In this document: positions 37,719-46,537 of the stretch, in pieces
Layout: each line of letters begins with the position of its first letter
Position numbering within the stretch: position 1 is the first letter of the stretch
Source of the DNA: CAVRQM01 sp963822705
GTDB lineage: Bacteria; Pseudomonadota; Alphaproteobacteria; Acetobacterales; Acetobacteraceae
Length of the DNA: 64,000 nucleotides
Direction of reading: 5' to 3'
Assembly (NCBI GenBank): GCA_963822705.1
Contig: CAWGIX010000011.1
Span: forward strand, 211,852-275,851
Made by a program: the position numbers and the translations under genes
Notes under the pieces: model-generated
Database searches by the model: none
What the model was told of the DNA's origin: nothing
Seen by the model: the letters and a program-made list of their open reading frames with translations, nothing else

Positions 37719-38737
37719 GACGCGAGTACCGCAAGCCCAAGACGCAATCCGGCGGCGCGGATGCCGTCCAGCGTCGCGTCGTTCAGCGGGATGCCCTCGC
37801 GCGCGTATCGCTGCTCGAATTCGTGCTCGAGTTCTCCCGGAGCATAGAGCCGGTCGACATCAGGACGGCGCCGGCTCGTGCGGATTTCGCGGCTGACCGC
37901 ATCCACACGCCGCCGGAACAATTCCGGCGGCTGGAACGCAGAAATATCGATAGCCATGAACAGGTGCCCGTCCTGCCCGGGTGTTGCACCGTCGACCATG
38001 TTGCCAAGCTCGGTGCCGTAGGCGGCGCCGGAGAGCAGGCTGGAAAGAACGCCGGTAATGATTCCCAGCCCCACGCCCTTATGGCCGCCGATCGGCTGAA
38101 TCAGCCCTTCCATCGCGCGCGCTGCATCGGTGGTCGGGTTGCCCTCGGCGTCGAATGCCCAGCCCTCGGGGATGGCAAAACCCTTCTGGCGGTAGACGCG
38201 GATTTTTCCATGCGCCGTCGCCCCGAACGCGATGTCCAGCACCAGCGGCGGCTCCTCCCAGGCGGGAATGGCCACGGCCAGCGGATTGATGCCGACGATC
38301 TTCTCGGTCCCGCCCCACGGCGCCATCGTCGGCAGCGCATTGGTCATGGCAACGCCGATCATGTCGTGCGGCAACGCGAGGCACGCCCAGCGATCCATCG
38401 CGCCGCAATGGTTGCTGCCGCGCACGGCGGCAATCGCGACATGCGTCTCGCGCGCCCGCGCGATCGCCTGGCGCATGGCAAAATCGGCCGCGATCTGGCC
38501 CATTGCGTTATCGGCATCGACCACCAGCGCGCCGCCGCGGTCGCTCGCCACCCGCGGCCGCCCGCGCGGGTTCACGCCCTGGACCATCAGCTTGTCCACG
38601 TACTCGGGCACGCGCAGCGTACCGTGCGAGTGAATGCCGCGCTGATCGGCGGCAACCAGGGAGCCGGCCAGCAACGCCGCGTCCGCGTCAGACATGCCGC
38701 ACGCGGCAAAAATGCGGGCGACCTCGGCAGCCAGCAT
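37715..38737 (-). CDS. Ldh family (LDH2) NAD(P)-dependent oxidoreductase
   Basis: A 340-residue protein of the malate/L-lactate/ureidoglycolate/sulfolactate dehydrogenase superfamily, structurally distinct from classical LDH. Visible motifs: DQRGIHSHGTLRVPEYVDKL (catalytic His), VRGSNHCGAMDRWACLAL (NAD-contacting S-N-H-x-G), GINPLAVAIPAWEEPPLVLD and PIGGHKGVGLGIITGVLSSL (K-G-x-G-L). The frame is open further upstream, but the ATG at 38,737 gives normal length. First structural gene after the GntR regulator in the transport operon. A hydroxyacid linked to the imported substrate is its likely substrate. Confidence 0.87.
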   Translation of the reverse strand: MLAAEVARIFAACGMSDADAALLAGSLVAADQRGIHSHGTLRVPEYVDKLMVQGVNPRGRPRVASDRGGALVVDADNAMGQIAADFAMRQAIARARETHVAIAAVRGSNHCGAMDRWACLALPHDMIGVAMTNALPTMAPWGGTEKIVGINPLAVAIPAWEEPPLVLDIAFGATAHGKIRVYRQKGFAIPEGWAFDAEGNPTTDAARAMEGLIQPIGGHKGVGLGIITGVLSSLLSGAAYGTELGNMVDGATPGQDGHLFMAIDISAFQPPELFRRRVDAVSREIRTSRRRPDVDRLYAPGELEHEFEQRYAREGIPLNDATLDGIRAAGLRLGLAVLAS

Positions 38738-38814
38738 CGGCGGTCCGATCCGCGTCTCCCGATCGCTGCCCGGATATTCTGCTATGCGCGTTCCCCTCGA
38801 CCCTGGGTTGAAAG

Positions 38815-39547
38815 CTAGGCTATCAAGCTGTCCGACACTACGTCGCTCTGCGCGCGCCAGTAGAGCATTGCCACGTTGTCCAGATGATCCTGCATAGCCT
38901 GCTCCGCCGCCGGCGGGTCGTGTGCCGCGATGGCGGCACAGATGCGCGCATGCGCCTCGTACGCCGCTTCGCCGGCACCGGGCATCCGGCCGGAGATGGC
39001 GCGTTGCTCGGTCAGCCACGCCACCACCGCCTCGTGCAGCGAGGTAAAAATCTGGTTTTCCGGGATCTGCGCGATGGCAAGATGGAATGCCACGTCCGTG
39101 CGCTGGAACCGGATGGGCTGGCCGATGCTCTGGCGGTTCGCCTCCAGCGCCGCGCGCAGGCGGGCAATGTCCTCGTCGCTGGCAATCTGTGCCGCCAGTC
39201 GCGCCAGCCCGATCTCGAACAGCGCCCGCGCCTGCTGAAACCGAGCCACGCCGCCGTCCTGCGCCAGCAGGAGCCGGGCGGCTCCCGCCAGTTCGCTCAC
39301 CAGAGCTTTGGCGGTGGGCGAAACCACGCGGCTGCGTTCGCCGCTGCTGACCGCGACCAGCCCCATGCGCTGCAGCGCCAGCATCGCCTCGCGCACCGCC
39401 GAGCGCCCGACCCCGAACGCCTCCATCAGTTCGCGTTCCGAGGGCAACGGGTCGCCGGGCGCGAATTGCCCGTCTCGGATCATCGCCTCGATCGCGCTCG
39501 GCGACTTCCTCGTACAGCTTGCGGCGGCGGATCGGAGTGGCAATCAT
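38815..39547 (-). CDS. GntR/FadR-family transcriptional regulator (frameshift at 5' end)
   Basis: About 243 residues from the ATG at 39,547; an earlier ATG at 39,592 would put the candidate operator inside the gene. The N-terminus IRRRKLYEEVAE joins IEAMIRDGQFAPGDPLPSER by removing one extra base near 39,495. The winged helix contains LMEAFGVGRSAVREAMLALQ. The C-terminal FCD effector domain has the metal-binding pattern in DVAFHLAIAQ and HARICAAIAAHDPPAAEQAM, then DHL. It probably controls the two divergent transport operons on either side and itself. Confidence 0.87.
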
Positions 39548-39555
39548 CGATTGAC

Positions 39556-39577
39556 GTATCAGCCTGTCTGACAATAG
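39556..39577. promoter_or_regulatory. Candidate GntR/FadR operator (TTGTCAGACAG)
   Basis: cTGTCtGACAa, an inverted TGTC/GACA repeat, lies about 10 bp upstream of the regulator ATG at 39,547, in the space between the two divergent transport units. This resembles operators of FCD-domain GntR proteins (TTGTCnGACAA type). Confidence 0.45.
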
Positions 39578-39652
39578 GATCGGGTCAGCCATATGCCGGG
39601 CGGAACGTATCGGTCAAGCCGATCCGCCCGGCCAATCAATAGGAGGAACCGC

Positions 39653-40762
39653 ATGTCACCCAAGGCCGCCGGCCTCGCACTCGCTCTCGTCGTCGCCCCC
39701 GCCGCCGCCCTGTTTGGCGCGGCGCCGGCTCGGGCCGACAGCTTCATGGACCAGGTGAAGCAGGAGGTGGTCCGCTACGCCGGGCCGCAGTCGGACTGGC
39801 GTGGCCCGACCTCCGCGCCCAAACCCGAACCGGGCAAGCACATCGCCTACATGTCCACCGACGAGCAGAACGATGCCTCGCGCGAATGGGGCACGGCGAT
39901 CCAGGAAGCGGGCGCCAAAGTCGGCTGGAAGGTGACGATCATCGACGGCCACGGCTCGCCGGTCGGCTGGCAGGCCGGGCTCAACGAAGCGATCGCGTTG
40001 CAGGTGAACGGCATCGTCACCAACGCCGACGCGGCCAGCCTGCAGCCGCAGATCCAGGAGGCCAAGTCAAAGGGCATCGTCGTCGTCGGCATTCACGCCA
40101 CCGCCTTTCCCGGTCCGCAGCCCGAACTCGGTCTGTTCGTCAACATCCAGCAGGACCCGCGCGAGATCGGCCGCGCCCAGGCCGACTGGATCATTGCGCA
40201 CTCGGACGGCAAGGCGCGCGTGGTGGTCACCAGCCACTGCGAATACGCCATCGCCTGCGCCAAGGCGCACGCGACCGAGGCGCGCTTGAAAGAGTGCCCG
40301 GGCTGCAAGGTGCTGGAATTCTCCAACTCGCCGATCGCCGAAGTGGCGCAACGCCAGCCCGCGCTGGTCACCGCCTGGGTGCAGAAATACGGCACGCCGC
40401 TCTACATCACCTCGGTCGCCGACTACACCGCCGACTACCAGATCCCGCCGCTGCGCACCGGCGGCGTCGATCCGTCGCAAGTCATCATCGTCTCCGCCGA
40501 CGGAAACAAGAGCGCCTACGAGCGCATTCGCGCCGGCGGCCAGTACCAGCTCGTCACCGCGTCCGAGCCGTACAAGATGCAGGGTTACCAGGCGATCGAC
40601 GAACTCAACCGCGCTTTTCACGGCATGCCGCCGAGTGGTTTCGTGCAGACGCCGTATCTCGTCACGCCGGAAAACATCAACGCCGAAGGCGGCGACAAGG
40701 ACACTTTCATTCCCAGCAACAATTATGAGCAGCATTACCTCCAGCTCTGGGGCGTGAAGTAG
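39653..40762 (+). CDS. Sugar-type ABC transporter substrate-binding protein (second system)
   Basis: A 369-residue protein, with start supported by aggagga at 39,641-39,647. Signal peptide to about residue 28 (ends PARADS). The Peripla_BP_4 domain shows HIAYMSTDEQNDASREWGTA, NGIVTNADAASLQPQIQEAK and IVVVGIHATAFPGPQPELGL, then VIIVSADGNKSAYERIRAGG. Ligand unknown. Followed by its ATPase and permease. Confidence 0.88.
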   Translation: MSPKAAGLALALVVAPAAALFGAAPARADSFMDQVKQEVVRYAGPQSDWRGPTSAPKPEPGKHIAYMSTDEQNDASREWGTAIQEAGAKVGWKVTIIDGHGSPVGWQAGLNEAIALQVNGIVTNADAASLQPQIQEAKSKGIVVVGIHATAFPGPQPELGLFVNIQQDPREIGRAQADWIIAHSDGKARVVVTSHCEYAIACAKAHATEARLKECPGCKVLEFSNSPIAEVAQRQPALVTAWVQKYGTPLYITSVADYTADYQIPPLRTGGVDPSQVIIVSADGNKSAYERIRAGGQYQLVTASEPYKMQGYQAIDELNRAFHGMPPSGFVQTPYLVTPENINAEGGDKDTFIPSNNYEQHYLQLWGVK

Positions 40763-40781
40763 CGGCGGCGGGGCGGCGCCG

Positions 40782-42284
40782 ATGTCCCAGGCGCCGCCCC
40801 TGCTGCAGGTTTGCGGCCTGACGAAACGGTTCGGCGGCACGCTGGCGCTCGACGGCGTGGATGCCGCGTTCCACTCCGGCGAAGTCCATGCGCTGCTCGG
40901 CGAGAACGGCGCCGGCAAATCCACGCTGATAAAAGTGCTGGCCGGCGTGCATCGCGCCGACGCGGGCGAGGTACGGTGGCAAGCCCGCGCCGTGCAGCCC
41001 GATGCCGAGCGGCTGCCGATCGCCTTCATCCACCAGGAGCTTGGATTGGTGGACAGCATGACGGTCGCCGAGAACATCGCGCTGATTGCCGGCTACCCGC
41101 GCCGCGGCGCTTTGATCGACTGGCGCCGCGCCCAACAAGCCGCCGCAGACGTGCTCGATCGCATGGGCGGCGGGATCGCACCGGAAATGCGCGTGGGCAG
41201 CCTGCCGGCGGCCGGCAAGGCGATCATCGCCATCGCCCGCGCGCTCGCGGTGCGAGCCGACGTGCTGGTGCTCGACGAGCCCACCGCGGCACTGCCCGAG
41301 GCCGATGTCGCGCGCCTGCTCGACGTGCTGCGCCGCCTGCGCGCGCAGGGGATGGGCCTGATCTACGTCACCCACCGGCTCGACGAAGTGTTCCGCATCG
41401 CCGACCGGGTCACCGTGCTGCGCGACGGCAGCCGTGATCGCCTCCAGCATGGTGAGCGAAACCACGCCCTCGGCGCTCGTGCAGGCCATCATCGGCCGCC
41501 GTCTCGCCGACCTTTTCGTCGCCCTGCCGCCACCGCGCGCGACCACTGTGCTGCGCGTGCGCGATCTTGCAGCCCGTGGCGCCGGCCCGGTCTCCTTCGA
41601 TCTCGCAGCTGGCGAAGTGCTCGGCCTCGTCGGTTTGCGCGGCGCCGGACACGATGTGATCGGGCGAGCGATTTTCGGCGACATTTCTCCCGAAGCCGGG
41701 CACGCCGAACTGGCCGGTGCGACGCTTCGCGCCACCGATCCCCGCGCCGGCATCGCCCGCGGCATCGGTTTCGTATCGAGCAAGCGGCGGCGAGGAAAGC
41801 ATGGCGCCGAGCCTGTCGGTGCGGGAAAACCTGTTCCTCAATCCGGCCATGGCCGGCATCGGCCCGCTGCGTCCGATCCGGCCCGCCGCCGAGCGCGCCG
41901 CGCGAGCACCGTGCTGCAACGCCTGTCGGTGCGCCCGCCCGACACCGAACGGCCGATCCTGACGTATTCCGGCGGCAACCAGCAGAAAGTCATCGTGTCG
42001 CGCTGGATGGAGGCCGGCTGCCGCGTGCTCGTGCTGGAGGAGCCGACGTTCGGTGTCGACGTCGGCAGCAAGGCGCAGATTTACGAGCTGCTCCGGAGCG
42101 CGCTTGACCGCCGGCCTTGCCGTGTTGCTCGATGTCGTCGGATTTCGAGGAGGTGGCGGCATGTCGCATCGCGCGCTGGTGTTCGACCGTGGCCGGGTCG
42201 TCGCGGAATTTCGCCCGGGCTCAGCTGTCCGTGGGGCGGCTGACCGAGGCGGCTTCCAGCGGCGAGGCGGAGCGGGCGGCGTGA
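40782..42284 (+). CDS. Sugar-type ABC transporter ATP-binding protein (at least six frameshifts)
   Basis: About 500 residues if repaired. The first 215 codons read cleanly: Walker A GENGAGKST, Walker B VLVLDEP, H-loop YVTHRLDEVF; the usual C-loop signature is degenerate (LPAAGKAI). Indels then occur near 41,431, 41,789, 41,900, 42,105, 42,133, 42,160 and 42,212. The second domain is recognisable in pieces: FDLAAGEVLGLVGLRGAGHD, SMAPSLSVRENLFLNP, YSGGNQQKVIVSRWMEAG (intact signature), VLEEPTFGVDVG and SHRALVFDRGRVVAEF. The stop at 42,282-42,284 overlaps the permease GTG. Conserved family residues survive between indels, which suggests sequence error rather than old decay. Confidence 0.8.
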
Positions 42285-43308
42285 GCACCGCAGCCGGGGC
42301 ACCCGCCCAAGGGTCGGGTGGATTGGCGTTGCGGGCGCGCGCCACGCGGCTGTTCGCGACCTGGAACCTGCTGATTCTGCTGGTGCTGCTGATCGCGCTG
42401 TTCGGCGCCGTGAAGGGCGACACGTTTCTGACCGCCTTCACCTTTCAGTCGATGGTCAACAGCGCGCTCGATCAACGCGCTGGTGGCGCTGGCGGTGATG
42501 ATCCCGCTGGCCGCCAACAATTTCGACTTGTCCGTGGCCTCGGTGCTCGGCATTTCGCAGGTGCTGGCCAATGGCTTGCAGACCCAGCAGGGCCTGCCCT
42601 GGCCGGTTGCCGTCGTGCTGTGCCTGCTGCTCGGTGCGGCGATCGGATTGGTCAACGGCGCGCTGGTGGCGCGCGCGCACATAAACTCGTTCATCGCCAC
42701 GCTCGGCTCGGGCACTTTTTTGCTCGGCGCCAACCAGTGGTACACGGGCGGACGCCAGGTGGTCGGCCGGCTCGCCCCCGAGTTTCTGCGCATCTCGGGA
42801 AAGCTCGATCATACCGGCATCCCCCTCCCGATCGTCTATTTGCTGGGGATCGGGGCGGTGCTGTGGATCGTATTCGACTATTTGCCGGTCGGCCGCTGGC
42901 TGTATGTCATCGGCGACAGCCCGCGCGCGGCGGAGCTGAGCGGGCATTCCGATCACGCGCTGCGTCGTCCTCGCCTTCGTCGCCTCGGGCGTGCTCGCGG
43001 CGTTCGCCGGCGTGGTGCTGCAGGCGCAGCTACAGGTCGGCCAGAGCACCGTCGGCCAGGAACTCATGCTGCCCGCCTTTACCGGTGCGCTGCTCGGCGC
43101 CACCGCCATCCGGCCAGGACGGCCGAATGTTTGGGGCACCGTGCTGGCGGTTGCGGTGCTCGCCGTCGCGGTCGCCGGCCTGACCCAGCTCGGGGCGCCG
43201 TTCTTCGTGGAAAACCTGTTCAACGGCGCCATGCTCGTGCTGGCGGTCGGGCTGGCCGTCGCCACGCATCGGCGGCGCGAAGAGCGGGCGGCAGCGCGGT
43301 CAGCCTAG
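42281..43308 (+). CDS. Sugar-type ABC transporter permease (second system; two frameshifts)
   Basis: About 342 residues from a GTG at 42,281. Segments: LFATWNLLILLVLLIALFGA; then after an extra base near 42,470, ALAVMIPLAANNFDLSVASV (N-x-D-L-S motif) and NSFIATLGSGTFLLGANQWY. After another extra base near 42,943 come VVLAFVASGVLAAFAGVVLQ and LLGATAIRPGRPNVWGTVLA. It ends in basic RRREERAAARSA. Only one permease gene is present in this system, so it presumably forms a homodimer. Confidence 0.82.
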
Positions 43309-43950
43309 AGCCGCGAGCACGGCATCTGAATTTGTCACGACGGCAACGTTGCGCAGCGCGAAATTGATCGAGGCGTTGTGCCACTCCGCGTTCATGGTCG
43401 AACAGCAATCCTCGGGAACGACCACGAAGTAGCCCTTGTCCGCCGCGGTGCGAGCGGTGTGCTCGACGGACATGTTGGTCCAGGCGCCGGTGTTGATGAT
43501 CGTGTCGCGCGCGCCGCTCTTCAGCACGGTTTCCAGCCGGGTGCCTTCCCACGCGCTCATGCGCATTTTCTCCACCACGAAATCGCCTTGCTGGGGCTCG
43601 AGACCCTCGACCGGTGCCGCGCCCCAGGAGCCGCGCACCATCGCGTTGTTGTCGGCCACTCCTCTGAACAGAGGTGCGTTCAGGGTGAGACCGGGCGCCC
43701 CGGGTTCGACCACGAACCAGACATGCACGACCATGACGCCGCGCGCCCTGGCCGCCTCGGCGAGCCGGCGGACGTTGCCCGCCACTCGTTGCGCGCGCGC
43801 GTGCGCCGGCGAGCCGGAGGCGGCAAAAGCTCCGCCGTCGCTGATGACGTCGTTCTGCAAGTCTTGGATGATGAGCGCGCAGCGCCGCGCGTCGAGGTGC
43901 ATTGACTCCGTGCGCTCGGCGAACTCAGCATCGAGCGTCGCGCGTGTCAT
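43300..43950 (-). CDS. Isochorismatase-like cysteine hydrolase
   Basis: A 216-residue protein; a later Met at 43,902 is an alternative start. The catalytic triad is recognisable: Asp in CALIIQDLQNDVISDGG, Lys in QGDFVVEKMRMSAWEGT, and the expected Cys site in the motif TGAWTNMSVEHTARTAADKG. In this copy the usual G-x-x-T-x-x-C-V nucleophile position reads Trp-Thr-Asn-Met-Ser, so the Cys is apparently replaced by Ser or absent. Function is therefore uncertain. It is convergent with the second ABC operon, overlapping its last codons by 9 bp. Confidence 0.78.
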   Translation of the reverse strand: MTRATLDAEFAERTESMHLDARRCALIIQDLQNDVISDGGAFAASGSPAHARAQRVAGNVRRLAEAARARGVMVVHVWFVVEPGAPGLTLNAPLFRGVADNNAMVRGSWGAAPVEGLEPQQGDFVVEKMRMSAWEGTRLETVLKSGARDTIINTGAWTNMSVEHTARTAADKGYFVVVPEDCCSTMNAEWHNASINFALRNVAVVTNSDAVLAALG

Positions 43951-43996
43951 CGCGCGCGGATCCTGTTTCGCAGCTTACCGGTTGCTGGGAGACCTG

Positions 43997-44494
43997 CTAC
44001 TTGCCCGTGCGGCTCAGGCCGACGTTCCGGGTTTCGGTGCAGGTGCCACCGGTGACCGGATAGGTAATTGTCCGCTGCTCCAGCCAAGTGTTCTTGGTGT
44101 CGTAGACGATCGTCGCATTGAAGGTGAGCGTGTACCTCGTCGGAGAGCCGCTGAGATAGGTGCTGGTGCATTGCTCGGTGCCGGACCAGCTGGTCGCGCC
44201 GGCCGCAGGCGTCACGGGGTAGGTGCAGACCAGCATACGCAAAGTCGAGCTCACCTCGGCCGGACCGTAGGACTGCGCGCCCGTCTTGCTCGGCCCGGGG
44301 TAGGAGAAATACCCCCCCAGCTCGGCACCGACCGGGTTGCATGAGGTCAGCCCGCTCGGCGAGCTGCTCGATGCCGTGACGTATTGGTAGGTTTGATAGA
44401 TGCCCACAACCGGTTGCGTTGCAGCTAGCGCGGTGTGCGAAACCAGCAACGGTGCGAATGCAAGGACGAGGGTAAGGCTTGAACCGGCCCGCAT
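43997..44494 (-). CDS. Secreted hypothetical protein
   Basis: A 165-residue protein from the ATG at 44,494, with a clear signal peptide (LTLVLAFAPLLVSHTALAAT, residues 6-25). The mature part is rich in Ser/Thr/Tyr and has four Cys (SCNPVG, LVCTYP, EQCTSTY, GGTCTETRN), consistent with two disulfides in a beta-rich exported domain. I do not recognise the family. Downstream of pbpC on the same strand, but separated by about 110 bp. Confidence 0.6.
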   Translation of the reverse strand: MRAGSSLTLVLAFAPLLVSHTALAATQPVVGIYQTYQYVTASSSSPSGLTSCNPVGAELGGYFSYPGPSKTGAQSYGPAEVSSTLRMLVCTYPVTPAAGATSWSGTEQCTSTYLSGSPTRYTLTFNATIVYDTKNTWLEQRTITYPVTGGTCTETRNVGLSRTGK

Positions 44495-44604
44495 GTCTCG
44501 TGCTCCTTCTGCTCCAGGAGCAAAGAAGACGGCAGCTGCCGGCGGGTTGTCAAATGGCACGGATATTTTGCTCCCAGCAGGCACCCGATGGCACCTGCCT
44601 GCGA

Positions 44605-46512
44605 TCAGCGCACGCGAACCGTCGCATGGTCGGCGAGGCCATCGGCATCCAGCACGGTGATTCGGAAGAACCCGGCGCTCTCCGGTCCCCACGCGACTTC
44701 GCGTTTGGCCGGGCTGGATGGCAGCCGGACGCCGTCGACCAGAAACGTGAGCGGGCGCCGGCCACCCATCGCGCGCAGCACGATGGGCCCGTCATTGGAC
44801 AGCACGGCGCCTGCCGGGGGGAACAGCAGGCGCACCGCGTCGGCGGAGGCCGCTGCGGCTATGGTGCGCTCGGGCACGACCGGCGGCGGCTCGGCGCGGG
44901 GTGAGGGCGGCAGCAGCGCCATGACCCGGGCGAGCAGCGGCAACGCCAGCGCCCGTCCCGTGGCGCCGGGCAGCGGCGTGCCGTCCGGGCGGCCGATCCA
45001 CACCACGGCGACGTGACGCGCGTCGAACCCGGCGGCCCAGGAATCCCGAGCGCCCCAGCTGGTTCCGGTCTTCCACGCCACGCCCGCCGGGCCGCCGTCC
45101 GGAAACGGTTGCGTCAGCACGCCGGCGACCTCCGAAGCGGCGAGTGGCGTCAGCAGCGGCGCCGGGGCGAACGTCTTGTCGGGTCGCAGCGTCAGGGCCG
45201 CAGCCTGGCCGTCGGTGGCGAGAGCCGCATACAGCCCGGCCAGTCCCCGCGGCGAAATGCCGACTCCGCCCAAGGCCAGCGGTAGCGCCGGGTCGGCACC
45301 CGGCGGCAGCACCAGATTTGTGCCCGCGGCGCGCAGCGTGGCCAGGAATCGCAACGGCCCCACGCGGTCCAGCAGCGCCACGGCGGGCAGGTTCAACGAC
45401 CGCCGCAGCGCCTCGGCGGCGGTGACCGGGCCGGAAAAACCGCGGTCGAAATTTTCTGGAGCGTAATTGCCGTAGCGATGCGGCAAGTCGTCCAGGATCG
45501 TGCCGGGTGCCGCGATCCCGTCCTGAAAAGCCATGCCGTAGATCAACGGTTTTAGTGCCGATCCGGGCGAGCGAACCGCACGGGTCAAATCCATCAGTCC
45601 GGCACGGGCCGGGTCCGGGCCGGCGCCGGAGACCAGCGCCCGAAACGTGCGGCTGGAGGCGTCGGCTACCACGATGGCCAGCGACGCGCGATCGGGCAGC
45701 GCCTTGACCTGTTCGGCCGCCATCCGTTCCAGCTCGGCCTGCAACGGCAGGTCGAGCGTGGTGGCCAGCCGCTCCTGCGTGTTCGCAAACGTGCCGAGCT
45801 GGAGCGCGGCATGATGCGGCATCGGCGCGCGCCGGTCCGGCAGGGGTCCGCCATCGGCCTGCAACACCCGGTCGCGCACGCGCCGGGCCGCTTGCGCGTG
45901 GCGGTCCGGCCGCAGCGCCTCCGGCCGGCGCGGGATTGAAACCAGCAGAGCCGCCTGGCTTGCGTCCAGCGCTCGCGGCGGGATGCCGAACCAGGCGTAC
46001 GAGCCCGCCGTCACGCCCTCCAGATTGCCGCCGTAGGGAGCCAGCGTCAGCCACATGCCCAAAATGTCGCGTTTGGAGAAATGCACCTCGAGTTGGATCG
46101 CGCGAAAGATTTCGACGAGCTTTGCGCGCCAGGTGCGCGGTCGCGGGTGCAGCAGGCGCACCACCTGCATGGTGAGCGTCGAGCCGCCCGACACGACGTG
46201 CCCCGCGCGCAAATCCTGCAACGCGGCCCGCAGCAGGGATACCGGATCGACCCCGAAATGCCACCGGAACCGCCGGTCCTCGGTGGCGATCAGCGTGCCG
46301 AGGAAGGTCGGAGATACATCGTCCACGTTCGTGCGCAGCCGCCACACGCCGCCGGGTGCGGGCAGCAGTGCCAGCACGCGGCCATTACGGTCCAGCACCT
46401 CGGTGCCCGTGGCGGCCAGGCGGCCCAGCTCGGGCGGATACCAGCGGTCCACCGCGGTGATCGTAACGGTAACGCCAAGCAGGGCGGTGAGGGCAATCGC
46501 CAGAGTTCGCAT
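44605..46512 (-). CDS. pbpC: Penicillin-binding protein 1C (bifunctional glycosyltransferase/transpeptidase)
   Basis: A 635-residue inner-membrane protein facing the periplasm. One N-terminal helix, then a GT51 glycosyltransferase domain with IATEDRRFRWHFGVDPVSLL (catalytic Glu) and GGSTLTMQVVRLL. The transpeptidase domain has SPGSALKPLIYGMAFQDG (S-x-x-K), SLN in LRRSLNLPAVALL, and K-T-G-T in AWKTGTSWGARDSWAAGFD. The C-terminal BiPBP_C domain is about residues 555-635. The usual alpha-2-macroglobulin partner gene is not adjacent. Role in peptidoglycan synthesis or repair. Confidence 0.93.
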   Translation of the reverse strand: MRTLAIALTALLGVTVTITAVDRWYPPELGRLAATGTEVLDRNGRVLALLPAPGGVWRLRTNVDDVSPTFLGTLIATEDRRFRWHFGVDPVSLLRAALQDLRAGHVVSGGSTLTMQVVRLLHPRPRTWRAKLVEIFRAIQLEVHFSKRDILGMWLTLAPYGGNLEGVTAGSYAWFGIPPRALDASQAALLVSIPRRPEALRPDRHAQAARRVRDRVLQADGGPLPDRRAPMPHHAALQLGTFANTQERLATTLDLPLQAELERMAAEQVKALPDRASLAIVVADASSRTFRALVSGAGPDPARAGLMDLTRAVRSPGSALKPLIYGMAFQDGIAAPGTILDDLPHRYGNYAPENFDRGFSGPVTAAEALRRSLNLPAVALLDRVGPLRFLATLRAAGTNLVLPPGADPALPLALGGVGISPRGLAGLYAALATDGQAAALTLRPDKTFAPAPLLTPLAASEVAGVLTQPFPDGGPAGVAWKTGTSWGARDSWAAGFDARHVAVVWIGRPDGTPLPGATGRALALPLLARVMALLPPSPRAEPPPVVPERTIAAAASADAVRLLFPPAGAVLSNDGPIVLRAMGGRRPLTFLVDGVRLPSSPAKREVAWGPESAGFFRITVLDADGLADHATVRVR

Positions 46513-46537
46513 TGCCCGTGCGCCGTGGCCTCTTGGA

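Noticed and set aside
37715..39592. A fusion of the GntR regulator with the LDH2-type dehydrogenase
   Set aside because: The joined frame is out of register for the regulator. The regulator continues in another frame to its own stop at 38,815.
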